DNA of 64,000 bases, taken from positions 1-64,000 of the forward strand of contig JAIXOM010000041.1 of the NCBI GenBank assembly GCA_027486755.1, given 5' to 3'. The notes beneath the pieces were generated by a model. The model was not told the DNA's origin, did no database searches, and saw only the letters and a list, made by a program, of their open reading frames with translations. Positions 19,574-27,303 of the stretch are shown piece by piece. Numbering within the stretch: the first letter of the stretch is position 1; the number at the start of each line of letters is the position of its first letter. This DNA comes from Comamonadaceae bacterium. Lineage in GTDB: Bacteria; Pseudomonadota; Gammaproteobacteria; Burkholderiales; Burkholderiaceae_C. The position numbers and the translations under genes are program-made.

Positions 19574-20194
19574 TCAGCGCCGATCGGCGAGGGCGTGGGC
19601 AATGGTACCGAGATCCACATACTCGAGCTCGCTGCCCACCGGAACACCCCGCGCCAGCCGGGTCACCTGCACCCCGAGGCTCTTGAGACCCTGTGCAATC
19701 ACATGGGCGGTCGCTTCGCCCTCGGCGGTGAAGTTGGTGGCCAGGATCACCTCCTGCACCTCCCGCTGCGGCTGATCTTTGCCATCGCTCGCACGTGGCG
19801 CAACCCGGTCGAACAGCTGTTGCAGACCGATCTCCTGCGGCCCGATGCCATCGAGTGGGCTGAGCTTGCCCATGAGCACGAAATACATGCCCTGGTAGGC
19901 CTGGGTACGCTCCATGGCCGCCAGATCGGCCGGCGTTTCAATCACGCACAGCTTGCTGCGATCGCGCTGCGGGCTCTGACAAACCGCACAAATGGTCTGC
20001 TCGGTCAGGGTGTTGCACAAGGTGCAATGGTGGATGCGCTCGCTCGCCTGCTCGAGCGCCCGCGCCAACTGCACAGCGCCGGGCCGGTCGTGCTGCAGCA
20101 GGTGAAAAGCCATGCGCGCCGCCGACTTCTGGCCCACACCCGGCAGGCGGCGCAGGGCTTGCAAGAGGGCTTCCAGCGCCGCTCCCTCAGCCAT
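19574..20194 (-). CDS. recR: Recombination mediator protein RecR
   Basis: RecR acts with RecF and RecO to load RecA on gapped DNA. The 206-residue product has an N-terminal helix-hairpin-helix ([20 protein letters not shown]), the C4 zinc finger [16 protein letters not shown], and a Toprim domain starting at [14 protein letters not shown] with [12 protein letters not shown]-type residues ([16 protein letters not shown]). Standard length. Follows ebfC in the dnaX-ebfC-recR order that is common in bacteria. Confidence 0.96.
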   Translation of the reverse strand: MAEGAALEALLQALRRLPGVGQKSAARMAFHLLQHDRPGAVQLARALEQASERIHHCTLCNTLTEQTICAVCQSPQRDRSKLCVIETPADLAAMERTQAYQGMYFVLMGKLSPLDGIGPQEIGLQQLFDRVAPRASDGKDQPQREVQEVILATNFTAEGEATAHVIAQGLKSLGVQVTRLARGVPVGSELEYVDLGTIAHALADRR

Positions 20195-20236
20195 GGCCAG
20201 GTGCAGCGGACGAGGTGGATGCGGGCTGCTGGGGCA

Positions 20237-20569
20237 TCAAAAGGGCAGCTTCATGCCGCCAGGCAGCCCTGGCATGCCGGCGGAGAGCTTACCCATCTTC
20301 TCCTGGCTGGTGTCTTCAGCCTTGCGCCAGGCTGCATTGAAGGCGGCAGCGACCAGGTCTTCCAGCATGTCCTTGTCGTCGGCCAGCAAGCTAGGGTCGA
20401 TCTGGACCCGACGCACCTCGTGCTTGCAGGTCATGGTGACCTTGACCAGACCGGAGCCTGACTCGCCCATCACCTCAATATGGCCGAGCTCTTCCTGGGC
20501 CTTCTTAAGGTTGTCCTGCATGGCCTGAGCCTGCTTCATCAATCCAGCCAGCTGTCCTTTGTTGAACAT
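20237..20569 (-). CDS. ebfC: YbaB/EbfC family nucleoid-associated protein
   Basis: Small dimeric DNA-binding protein of uncertain cellular role. The 110-residue product begins [28 protein letters not shown], a helical N-terminal arm, followed by the beta core [21 protein letters not shown] and a Gly/Pro/Met-rich C-terminus, all typical. It lies between dnaX and recR, the conserved place for this family. Confidence 0.94.
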   Translation of the reverse strand: MFNKGQLAGLMKQAQAMQDNLKKAQEELGHIEVMGESGSGLVKVTMTCKHEVRRVQIDPSLLADDKDMLEDLVAAAFNAAWRKAEDTSQEKMGKLSAGMPGLPGGMKLPF

Positions 20570-20640
20570 CTTGAAAATCCTTGCAAATGAGTGAGCGTTC
20601 TAGAGCGCCTACGGCCCCGCCGGGAGCCGTCCAACCTGGA

Positions 20641-22416
20641 TCATACGGTCTTGCCCGAGGCTGCCGACCAGGGCTTGACGCTGCCGGGCACGACGCGCGC
20701 GCCCCATTGGCGAACCATATCCTGCACAAAGGGGTCGCCTTCGATGATCTGCTCGGCCTGGCGCTGGCGCTCGGCCTGAGCCGCGGCCACTCGCAAGGCC
20801 TGCGAGTCGCTGACCGGCCCCAGCGTCAGCAGCAAGCGCTCGGGCGCGCCCTCGCCCAAGCCCCGCAGGGCTTGCAGCAATTGATCGCAGGCACCCGCAT
20901 GCTGCAGAGCCTGCTGCTCGACCCGCAGGGTCCAGGCTGCGCCATCAGCAAGCGCCTCCTGAGATACCAACTGAGACTGTAGGGCCAGCTCACGCACCAG
21001 ACCCGCCACGTGATCGCCGGCCAGCAGGCGCTGCACCCAGCCGCCCCAGATCAAGCCCAGCTCGGGCGGGAGCTCACCTGCCGGCGGGTCGGCCGACGCA
21101 GGCACCGGCGACCTTGAAGGCACCGCCGATGGAGTCTGCACTGACGAGGAAGTCGGGGCTGGGCTGCCCGCACGGGCCTCCAGCGGCTGAAGCCGGACTG
21201 CTGTGGTGGCTGTCGACGAGGTCGCCGGCGCCGGCATCTGCAGCGCTGCAGCTTTTGCCGGCTGCGGCGCCGGCTCAGCTTGCGGCTTTTTTAGGGGCGC
21301 GACGGCACCCCCTTGCGCGGCGGACTGTTTGAAAGGCAGCAGACGCAAAAGCACCATGGTCAGCGCCGCATACTCATCGGGCGCCAGGCCCAACTCGGCC
21401 CTGCCATGCAGGCACAGGCTGTAGAGCAACTGGGTCTCATCGGCCGGCAGGGCCTGCGCCAGAGCCGCCAGCCGAACCAGCTCGGGGTCAGCCTCGTCAT
21501 CCCCGCCCACCACCTGCAGCACCGCCATGCGTTGCAGCACCAAAGTCATCTCCTCCAGGGTCGAAGCCGCACTCAGCCCTTGCAGGCGCAGCGCCTCGCA
21601 CAGTTCGACCACCTGCCGACCGTCGCCGCCGGCCAAGGCCTCGATCAGCGCGTACACATGGCCGTGTTCCACCGTGCCCAGCATCTGCCGCACCAGCGCT
21701 TCCTCAAGACGCCCCGCGCCGTAGGCAATGGCCTGGTCGGTCAGCGACAGCGCGTCACGCATAGAACCGCGGGCGGCCCGCGACAGCAGCCGCAAGGCGC
21801 CGGCATCGGCCTCAATCTGCTCGCGTTGCAGCACCTCGCTGAGGTGCTCCACAATGGTCTGCGGCGCCATCGGCCTGAGGTTGAACTGCAGGCAGCGTGA
21901 GAGCACGGTGGCTGGCACCTTCTGCGGATCGGTGGTGGCCAGCACAAACTTGAGGTAGTCGGGCGGCTCCTCCAAGGTCTTGAGCATGGCATTGAAAGCG
22001 GTGTTGGTGAGCATGTGCACTTCGTCGATCATGAAGACCTTGAAGCGCCCCACCACCGGCTTGTAGACCGCCTGCTCGAGCAACTGCGCTATTTCGTCGA
22101 CCCCGCGGTTGGACGCCGCGTCGAGCTCTGTGTAATCGACAAAGCGACCTGCATCAATATCCCTGCAGGCCTCGCAAAGCCCACAAGGCTCAGCGGTGAT
22201 GCCGCCCTGGCCGTCGCTGCCCAGACAGTTGAGCGATTTGGCCAAAATACGCGAAACCGTGGTCTTTCCCACCCCTCGGGTGCCGGTGAAAAGATAGGCA
22301 TGGTGCAGACGCTGGCTCTGCAGCGCATTGCCCAGGGCCTGCACCACATGGGTCTGCCCGACCATCTGCGAGAAATTGCTGGGGCGGTACTTGCGGGCCA
22401 GGACAAGGTAAGACAT
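20641..22416 (-). CDS. dnaX: DNA polymerase III subunits tau and gamma
   Basis: DnaX is the clamp-loader ATPase; tau also couples polymerase and helicase. The 591-residue product starts MSYLVLARKYRPSNFSQMVGQ, with Walker A FTGTRGVGKTTVSR, zinc-module Cys residues (SLNC, CGLCEAC), Walker B FKVFMIDEVHMLT and sensor-1 LATTDPQKVP. A low-complexity linker precedes tau domain V. An in-frame A-AAA-AAG heptamer near codon 377 is followed by a -1 frame stop after three codons, so a ~380-residue gamma form is predicted (see findings). I use the ATG at 22416, not the GTG one codon before it. Confidence 0.96.
   Translation of the reverse strand: MSYLVLARKYRPSNFSQMVGQTHVVQALGNALQSQRLHHAYLFTGTRGVGKTTVSRILAKSLNCLGSDGQGGITAEPCGLCEACRDIDAGRFVDYTELDAASNRGVDEIAQLLEQAVYKPVVGRFKVFMIDEVHMLTNTAFNAMLKTLEEPPDYLKFVLATTDPQKVPATVLSRCLQFNLRPMAPQTIVEHLSEVLQREQIEADAGALRLLSRAARGSMRDALSLTDQAIAYGAGRLEEALVRQMLGTVEHGHVYALIEALAGGDGRQVVELCEALRLQGLSAASTLEEMTLVLQRMAVLQVVGGDDEADPELVRLAALAQALPADETQLLYSLCLHGRAELGLAPDEYAALTMVLLRLLPFKQSAAQGGAVAPLKKPQAEPAPQPAKAAALQMPAPATSSTATTAVRLQPLEARAGSPAPTSSSVQTPSAVPSRSPVPASADPPAGELPPELGLIWGGWVQRLLAGDHVAGLVRELALQSQLVSQEALADGAAWTLRVEQQALQHAGACDQLLQALRGLGEGAPERLLLTLGPVSDSQALRVAAAQAERQRQAEQIIEGDPFVQDMVRQWGARVVPGSVKPWSAASGKTV
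21275..21312 (-). promoter_or_regulatory. Predicted programmed -1 frameshift signal in dnaX
   Basis: The mRNA has an AAGGGGGT Shine-Dalgarno-like stretch, then 14 nt later the heptamer AAAAAAG read as A-AAA-AAG in the tau frame (21292-21286). A shift to -1 reads GCC GCA AGC then TGA (21277-21275). Just after it a GCCGGC/GCCGGC stem with a 6-nt loop can form. This is the layout of the E. coli dnaX signal that makes gamma. Confidence 0.85.
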
Positions 22417-22502
22417 CACCTGATTCTAAGACCCTGCCCCCGACCGGAACCCAGGAATAAGAATCCCGGCCGCTGCCGGACCTGCGCCCGTCGGTGGCCG
22501 CA

Positions 22503-22508
22503 TACAAT
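22503..22508 (+). promoter_or_regulatory. -10 element of the 4.5S RNA gene
   Basis: TACAAT lies 5 nt before the first base of the closing stem of the 4.5S RNA, the expected spacing for a -10 box. No strong -35 hexamer is visible upstream. Confidence 0.6.
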
Positions 22509-22513
22509 GGCGT

Positions 22514-22610
22514 GTGACGGGCCTTCCCGCATGGCAAAGCAGCCAACCGGGTCAGGTGGGGAACCAAGCAGCCCTAACTGTGGAGTCAGTGCCGGGGTCA
22601 GGCTCGTCAC
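22514..22610 (+). ncRNA. ffs: 4.5S RNA, signal recognition particle RNA
   Basis: The RNA pairs with Ffh to target nascent membrane proteins to the Sec machinery. The SRP domain IV signature is present: GGTCAGGT, a GGAA tetraloop closed by GG/CC, then AAGCAGCC, matching the E. coli form. The ends pair as GTGACGGGCCT with AGGCTCGTCAC (one G-U), closing a ~97-nt hairpin RNA. A run of six T follows at 22613-22618, giving an intrinsic terminator. It is divergent from dnaX. Ends are judged by pairing only. Confidence 0.93.
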
Positions 22611-22618
22611 CCTTTTTT

Positions 22619-22921
22619 CAGTGCTCGGGGGCAACGCTCCCTCAGCGACTTCGAGGCAGTTTCGCGGCCAGGTGATCGTCATTGGAGTGAAAAGAAGGCC
22701 AGGATCAAGCGCGGCAGTATCAGCCAGATTCCTGGGCCAAAAGCGCGCGCAAGGAAATCAAGTCAGGCTCGCCCGTTATGCCCTCAGGCACTCGTCTGAC
22801 CAAACCAGTTGGTGCGAGGCCGACCCGTCGCTGCCGCGCCGGGTCGGTCCTGGGCACCTGGAGCACACCTTCACATACGCCTTAGATTGTGGCGTAGATC
22901 GTGTGCACACCCAGGCTAAGC
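22619..22921. other. Non-coding stretch between ffs and the molybdenum hydroxylase
   Basis: About 300 bp with no ORF I can support. It contains one strong inverted repeat, CCGACCCG/CGGGTCGG at 22820-22847 with a 12-nt loop and no T tract. It might be a transcript-end structure or a relic of insertion; I cannot tell. Confidence 0.5.
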
Positions 22922-25177
22922 CTACGCGCGCACTGGCCCGGCCGCCAGGGCGGTCTTGACCCTATCCGGCGTGAACGGCAAAGAACGCAAGCGCACACCC
23001 GTAGCGTCAAACACCGCATTGGCGATCGCGCCAGGGATGGCGCAAGGCGCTGGCTCACCAGCGCCCCAGGCAGGGGCACCCGGGCGATCGAGCAAAGCAA
23101 TCTCGACTTTGGGCATGTCCGCAAAGCGGGCAATCGGGTAGCTCGCCCAGTCCACGCTGGTCACCTTGGTGCGATCCCATGTCACGGTTTCCATCAGGGT
23201 GCGGCTGACTGTTTGGAGCACGCCGCCTTCGACCTGATTGGCCACGCCGTCCGGGTTCACCATCTCGCCGCAATCGTGAGCCATGCAGATGCGCGTGACC
23301 TTGATCGCGCCGGTCGACTTGGTGACCTCGACTTCAGCAACCGCCGCCACATAGGTGATGGTGTTGTTGTAGCGCATGTAGGCGATACCGCGGCCTTTGA
23401 CCACATCACCTGAACCCGCGTTCGGATTGGGCCCCGGCCGCGCTTGCCAATTAGCGAGCTTGGCGGCGGTCTGAATCGCCTCAATGGCGCGCGGATCTTT
23501 CATATAGCGCACACGGTATTCCAGCGGATCGGCCTTAGCGGCTGCTGCCAACTCATCCATGAAGGATTCATTGGCAAAGCTGTTTTCGATTCGACCCGGA
23601 CTGCGCAAATGGGACGATCGAAAGAAGGACTCTGCCACGTGCTTGGTGTTCACCTTGATATTGGGGAATCCATAGGGTTGCCCAGAGTTCTGGAACAAGA
23701 AGCCTACCCAATTGCCCGGTCGTGGGATCCCGGTCTCGGTCGCGGCCAGCAAAGGGAAGTCGAGCGGCTTGAACGCCGCCACATGGTTGAGCGCAATGTA
23801 GAAATCACCCGACCAAGCGACGACGTTGCCTTGGGCATCGAGGCCAGCTTCCATGTCCATCGCGCGGGGCGGGCTCTTGGGCGAGCGGGCGGTCTCGTCA
23901 GCTCGTGTCCACTGCACCCGCACCGGCTTGCCGATTTCCTGCGAAATCAATGCGGCATCGGCAGCGGCATCCTCGGTGCCATTGCGTCCATAGCAACCGG
24001 CGCCTTCGAGAAACACCAAGCGGATCGCGTCCTTCGGCATCTTGGTGACCACCGATAGCTCATGGACCATCGAGTGTGTGGCTTGCGATGAGGACCAAAC
24101 CGTGAGCTTGCCGCCTTTAAAGTCGGCTACGGCGCACGATGGCCCGATCGTGGCATGCGTCTGCACGGCGAACTCATAAGAGGCCTTGATCCGCGTGGCC
24201 GCACCTTGCAGGGCCGCCTGAACATCACCGGCTGTCTGCGTCACTTCTTCCTTGGCGAGCGGGCGACTGCGCCAGTGATTGAACACCGTGGCCTGATCGG
24301 GCAGACCCGTACCGGCCGACCAGTTGACCTTCAACGCGCGAGCAGCCTTAACCGCCCCCCACTCGCTGCGCGCGACCACAGCAATGAAATCACCCTTGCG
24401 CACCGTTTGAACGAAGCCGCCCACGCGCTTGGCCGCCGAATCGTCAAACGAGACCAGCTTGGCGCCGAGATCGTCGGGCCGCACCACGCGTGCATGCAAC
24501 ATACCCGGCAGGCGCACATCGTGCACATACTCAAACTCACCCGTGACCTTGGCAGGAATATCAACGCGCGGGATCGACTTGCCGATCACCTTGTACTGAG
24601 CCGACTTCCTAAGTTCAATCTTCGGATCGACCTTCATTTGCAGCCCGCTGCCGAGCAACTCGCTATAGGCCACCGCGCGGCGCGGATTGGTTTTAACGCG
24701 AACCACGCCGTCTTCCACAATCAAATCACCCACCGGCGCGCCCAGGCGCTGGGCGGCACGGTCGACCAGCACGCGGCGGGCGCTGGCCGCAGCACGGCGC
24801 AGTTCGGAGCCGCCTTGAAAGATCGTCAGGTTGCCGGCTGTCAGCCATTGATCTGGGGTTGTCGCGGTATCACCCATGACCATCTCGATCTGATCAAAAG
24901 ACACATCGAGTTCTTCAGCAGCCATTTGCGCAAGCGCGGTGCGGGCGCCGGTGCCGAGATCGACTTTGCCTGAGAAGATCGTGATGCGATTATTGGGGCT
25001 GATCACAAGCCATGAATCGATCGCATCGTTGGCCACAGACTTCGGTGGACGCAGGGTTGAGGCCGATTCGATGGCCGCATCCGCGACGCGTGCGCCCAAC
25101 ATCGAGAAGCCCACAGTCAGTGCGCCGGACGCCTTCAAGAAAGCGCGGCGATCAAAACCAGATTGAGTAACATTCAT
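22922..25177 (-). CDS. Molybdopterin-binding large subunit, xanthine dehydrogenase family (IorB-like)
   Basis: Large catalytic subunit of a molybdenum hydroxylase of the isoquinoline 1-oxidoreductase / aldehyde oxidase type, expected to hydroxylate an N-heterocycle or oxidise an aldehyde. The 751-residue product begins MNVTQSGFDRRAFLKASGAL, a Tat signal on the large subunit, so the complex should be exported. It has SWLVISPNNRITIFSGKVDLGTGARTALAQM and FRSSHLRSPGRIENSFANESFMDELAAA segments of the molybdenum domain. GAGGAGG before the ATG at 25177 decides the start. It follows its small subunit by 10 nt. The substrate cannot be read. Codon use seems slightly less GC-biased than neighbours. Confidence 0.88.
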   Translation of the reverse strand: MNVTQSGFDRRAFLKASGALTVGFSMLGARVADAAIESASTLRPPKSVANDAIDSWLVISPNNRITIFSGKVDLGTGARTALAQMAAEELDVSFDQIEMVMGDTATTPDQWLTAGNLTIFQGGSELRRAAASARRVLVDRAAQRLGAPVGDLIVEDGVVRVKTNPRRAVAYSELLGSGLQMKVDPKIELRKSAQYKVIGKSIPRVDIPAKVTGEFEYVHDVRLPGMLHARVVRPDDLGAKLVSFDDSAAKRVGGFVQTVRKGDFIAVVARSEWGAVKAARALKVNWSAGTGLPDQATVFNHWRSRPLAKEEVTQTAGDVQAALQGAATRIKASYEFAVQTHATIGPSCAVADFKGGKLTVWSSSQATHSMVHELSVVTKMPKDAIRLVFLEGAGCYGRNGTEDAAADAALISQEIGKPVRVQWTRADETARSPKSPPRAMDMEAGLDAQGNVVAWSGDFYIALNHVAAFKPLDFPLLAATETGIPRPGNWVGFLFQNSGQPYGFPNIKVNTKHVAESFFRSSHLRSPGRIENSFANESFMDELAAAAKADPLEYRVRYMKDPRAIEAIQTAAKLANWQARPGPNPNAGSGDVVKGRGIAYMRYNNTITYVAAVAEVEVTKSTGAIKVTRICMAHDCGEMVNPDGVANQVEGGVLQTVSRTLMETVTWDRTKVTSVDWASYPIARFADMPKVEIALLDRPGAPAWGAGEPAPCAIPGAIANAVFDATGVRLRSLPFTPDRVKTALAAGPVRA

Positions 25178-25187
25178 CTTCGCCTCC

Positions 25188-25643
25188 TCAGGCCGTTGCT
25201 GCACGCTTGACCGCGGCAACGATGCGTTGATGGGTGCCACAGCGGCAGAGATTGCCGGCGAGCGCGTTGCGAATATCGGTCTCGCTGGGGTTGCGGTTCT
25301 TAGCCAACAGCGCCGCGGAGGTCATGATCATGCCGTTCACACAATAGCCGCACTGCGCGGCTTGCTCGGTGATGAAAGCTTGCTGCAGCTTGCCCGGTGC
25401 TGCGACCGTGCCCAAGCCTTCGAGCGTGGTGACTTCGCCCTTCACGCTGCTGATCGGCAGCAGACAGGAGCGCTGCGCTTCGCCGTTGACGTGGACCGTG
25501 CAAGCACCGCACTGCCCGAGGCCGCAGCCGAAACGCGGACCGCGCAGCGCGAGGTTATCCCGCAGCACATAAAGCAAGGGGGTGTCGGCGTCGGCGTCGA
25601 CCGTACGCGCCTTACCGTTCACCTTCAGGTTAAATCGAGCCAT
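25188..25643 (-). CDS. (2Fe-2S)-binding small subunit of a molybdenum hydroxylase (IorA-like)
   Basis: Electron-transfer subunit with two [2Fe-2S] clusters. The 151-residue product has the plant-ferredoxin-type ligands in GCGLGQCGACTVHV plus the Cys of RSCLLPI, and the second cluster ligands in CGYCVNGM and CRCGTHQ. It starts MARFNLKVNGKARTVD after a GAGGAGACAAC ribosome-binding sequence, and is upstream of the large subunit in a two-gene operon. No FAD subunit or cytochrome partner is encoded beside it. Confidence 0.92.
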   Translation of the reverse strand: MARFNLKVNGKARTVDADADTPLLYVLRDNLALRGPRFGCGLGQCGACTVHVNGEAQRSCLLPISSVKGEVTTLEGLGTVAAPGKLQQAFITEQAAQCGYCVNGMIMTSAALLAKNRNPSETDIRNALAGNLCRCGTHQRIVAAVKRAATA

Positions 25644-25740
25644 GTTGTCTCCTCGTTGGGGTCAACGCCTTGAGCGGCGTCAAAAACATCCTACTATCAA
25701 CCGGCGAGCGGCAACAGAGGTTAACCCTGGACTGGCCCTT

Positions 25741-25912
25741 CTAGGGCTTCGGGATGGCCCCAGCAGGCAAGGGGAGCGCTGGACAGTGCTTGTCGACCAT
25801 CAGTAGGACTTCGCGTCCCTCAAAGATGCCAGATTGAATCGGCCCCGGCTTCAAACCACGAGGCCGCAGCTCCAGGGCAAGTGTTGACCGCCAGGGGTCT
25901 GTCCGAATTGAC
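25741..25912 (-). other. Protein-like reading frame between iorA-like gene and flavoprotein gene, possible remnant
   Basis: The minus-strand frame ending at a TAG at 25741 reads RGLKPGPIQSGIFEGREVLL, then MVDKHCPALPLPAGAIPKP. Its composition is unlike the Arg/Ala-rich antisense frames typical of this window, but it has no own start and runs into the overlapping end of the flavoprotein gene. I do not recognise it. It could be the C-terminal relic of a lost gene. Confidence 0.3.
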
Positions 25913-27241
25913 TCAATGGCCCAGGGCTGTCGTACCGCTGTGCGCGCGCCATTGCGCCAAAGCACTCTGGCCGGCTACCCAGCCGCTGGCCAGGCAGGCG
26001 GTCAGAAGGTAGCCGCCGGTCGGCGCTTCCCAATCCAGCATTTCGCCAGCGCAAAAAACCGTCTGGCGCGCAGGGATGGTGGCGCGCAGGCGCAGCTGCT
26101 CATCGACACCTGCGCCCAGACTCACGCCGCCGGCGCTGCTGATGGCTTCTTCCAGCGGGCGGGCGGCGCGCAAGGTGACCGGCAGAGCCTTGATGGCAGC
26201 GGCCAGCCGAGCGGCGTCTTGCCAGTCCTTCGCTTCCAAAAGCTCGTGCAACAGCGCCGATTTGATGCCCGCCAGGTTCAGCCTGCCCTTGAGGTGCGAG
26301 GCCAGCGAGCGCGAGCCGCGTGGCCGCGCCACCTCGGCCAGCACCTGCTGGGCCGAGCGATCGGGCAACAAGTCCAGATGGAAGGTGGCCTGGCCATGGC
26401 GCGCGATCTCGTCGCGCAAGAGCGCAGAAGCGGCATAAATCAGACTGCCTTCGACGCCTGTCTCGGTGGCCACAAATTCACCCAGGCGGGAAAAACTGCG
26501 CCCTTGCGAATCGGTGAAGGACAGCGCCACCGACTTGAAGGGCTGGCCGGCATGGCGGCTTCGAAAAAACTCGGACCATCCCGCTCCCTGCGCGCCGGCC
26601 ACGTCAAAACCGCAATTGGACGGCATCAGGGGCTGCAAGCTCACGCCGGCCTGCCCCAGGGTGGACTGCCACAGACCGTCCGAACCCAGGCGCGACCAGC
26701 TGCCGCCGCCCAGGGCCAAGACCACCACCGAGGCAGCCACCGACCTGGGGCCGCTGGGCGTATCAAACAGCAGCTCGCCCTGCGGGCTCCAGCCCTGCCA
26801 GCGGTGACGCATAGACAGCTGCAGCCCCGTTCGGCGCAAGCGATGCAGCCAGGCGCGCAGCAAGGGCGCGGCCTTGAAGTCGCTCGGAAAGATGCGCCCG
26901 GAGGAGCCAACAAAGGTCTCCACTCCAAGCTCGCGCGCCCACTGCACCACCTGTGCGGGCCCGAACTCGGCCAGCCAATCGGCCACCACAGCAGATTGTT
27001 CGCCATAGCGGCCGACAAAGCGGTCCAGGGTTTCGCTGTGGCTCAGGTTTAGGCCGCCTCGCCCAGCCAAAAGGAACTTGCGGCCCACCGAGGCCATGCT
27101 GTCAAACACACGCACCGGCACGCCGGCGCCGGTGAGCACCTGCGCTGCCATCAGCCCCGCCGGACCGCCGCCGATCACGGCGACCTCCTGGGAGCCTGGC
27201 GCCTTCGCTTTAGTCTCAGATGTGCTGTCGTCGGCGGACAT
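25913..27241 (-). CDS. NAD(P)/FAD-dependent oxidoreductase, BaiN/YhiN (HI0933-like) family
   Basis: Flavoprotein of unknown reaction. The 442-residue product has the N-terminal FAD dinucleotide-binding VAVIGGGPAGLMAAQVLTGAG, then the family signature GRKFLLAGRGGLNLSHSE, and a C-terminal second FAD segment with FCAGEMLDWEAPTGGYLL, the usual end motif. Length and order fit. Stands alone, downstream of the addA-like gene with a 62-nt gap. Confidence 0.88.
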   Translation of the reverse strand: MSADDSTSETKAKAPGSQEVAVIGGGPAGLMAAQVLTGAGVPVRVFDSMASVGRKFLLAGRGGLNLSHSETLDRFVGRYGEQSAVVADWLAEFGPAQVVQWARELGVETFVGSSGRIFPSDFKAAPLLRAWLHRLRRTGLQLSMRHRWQGWSPQGELLFDTPSGPRSVAASVVVLALGGGSWSRLGSDGLWQSTLGQAGVSLQPLMPSNCGFDVAGAQGAGWSEFFRSRHAGQPFKSVALSFTDSQGRSFSRLGEFVATETGVEGSLIYAASALLRDEIARHGQATFHLDLLPDRSAQQVLAEVARPRGSRSLASHLKGRLNLAGIKSALLHELLEAKDWQDAARLAAAIKALPVTLRAARPLEEAISSAGGVSLGAGVDEQLRLRATIPARQTVFCAGEMLDWEAPTGGYLLTACLASGWVAGQSALAQWRAHSGTTALGH

Positions 27242-27303
27242 GGTGCAAACGCAGCCTAGTGGGAAAAACCGCCATTATGTTCGGCCGTCGGGCCAAGGCT
27301 GGA

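Noticed and set aside
22820-22847. Intrinsic terminator for the molybdenum hydroxylase operon
   Set aside because: The stem is strong, but no T tract follows on either strand; kept only as an inverted repeat.
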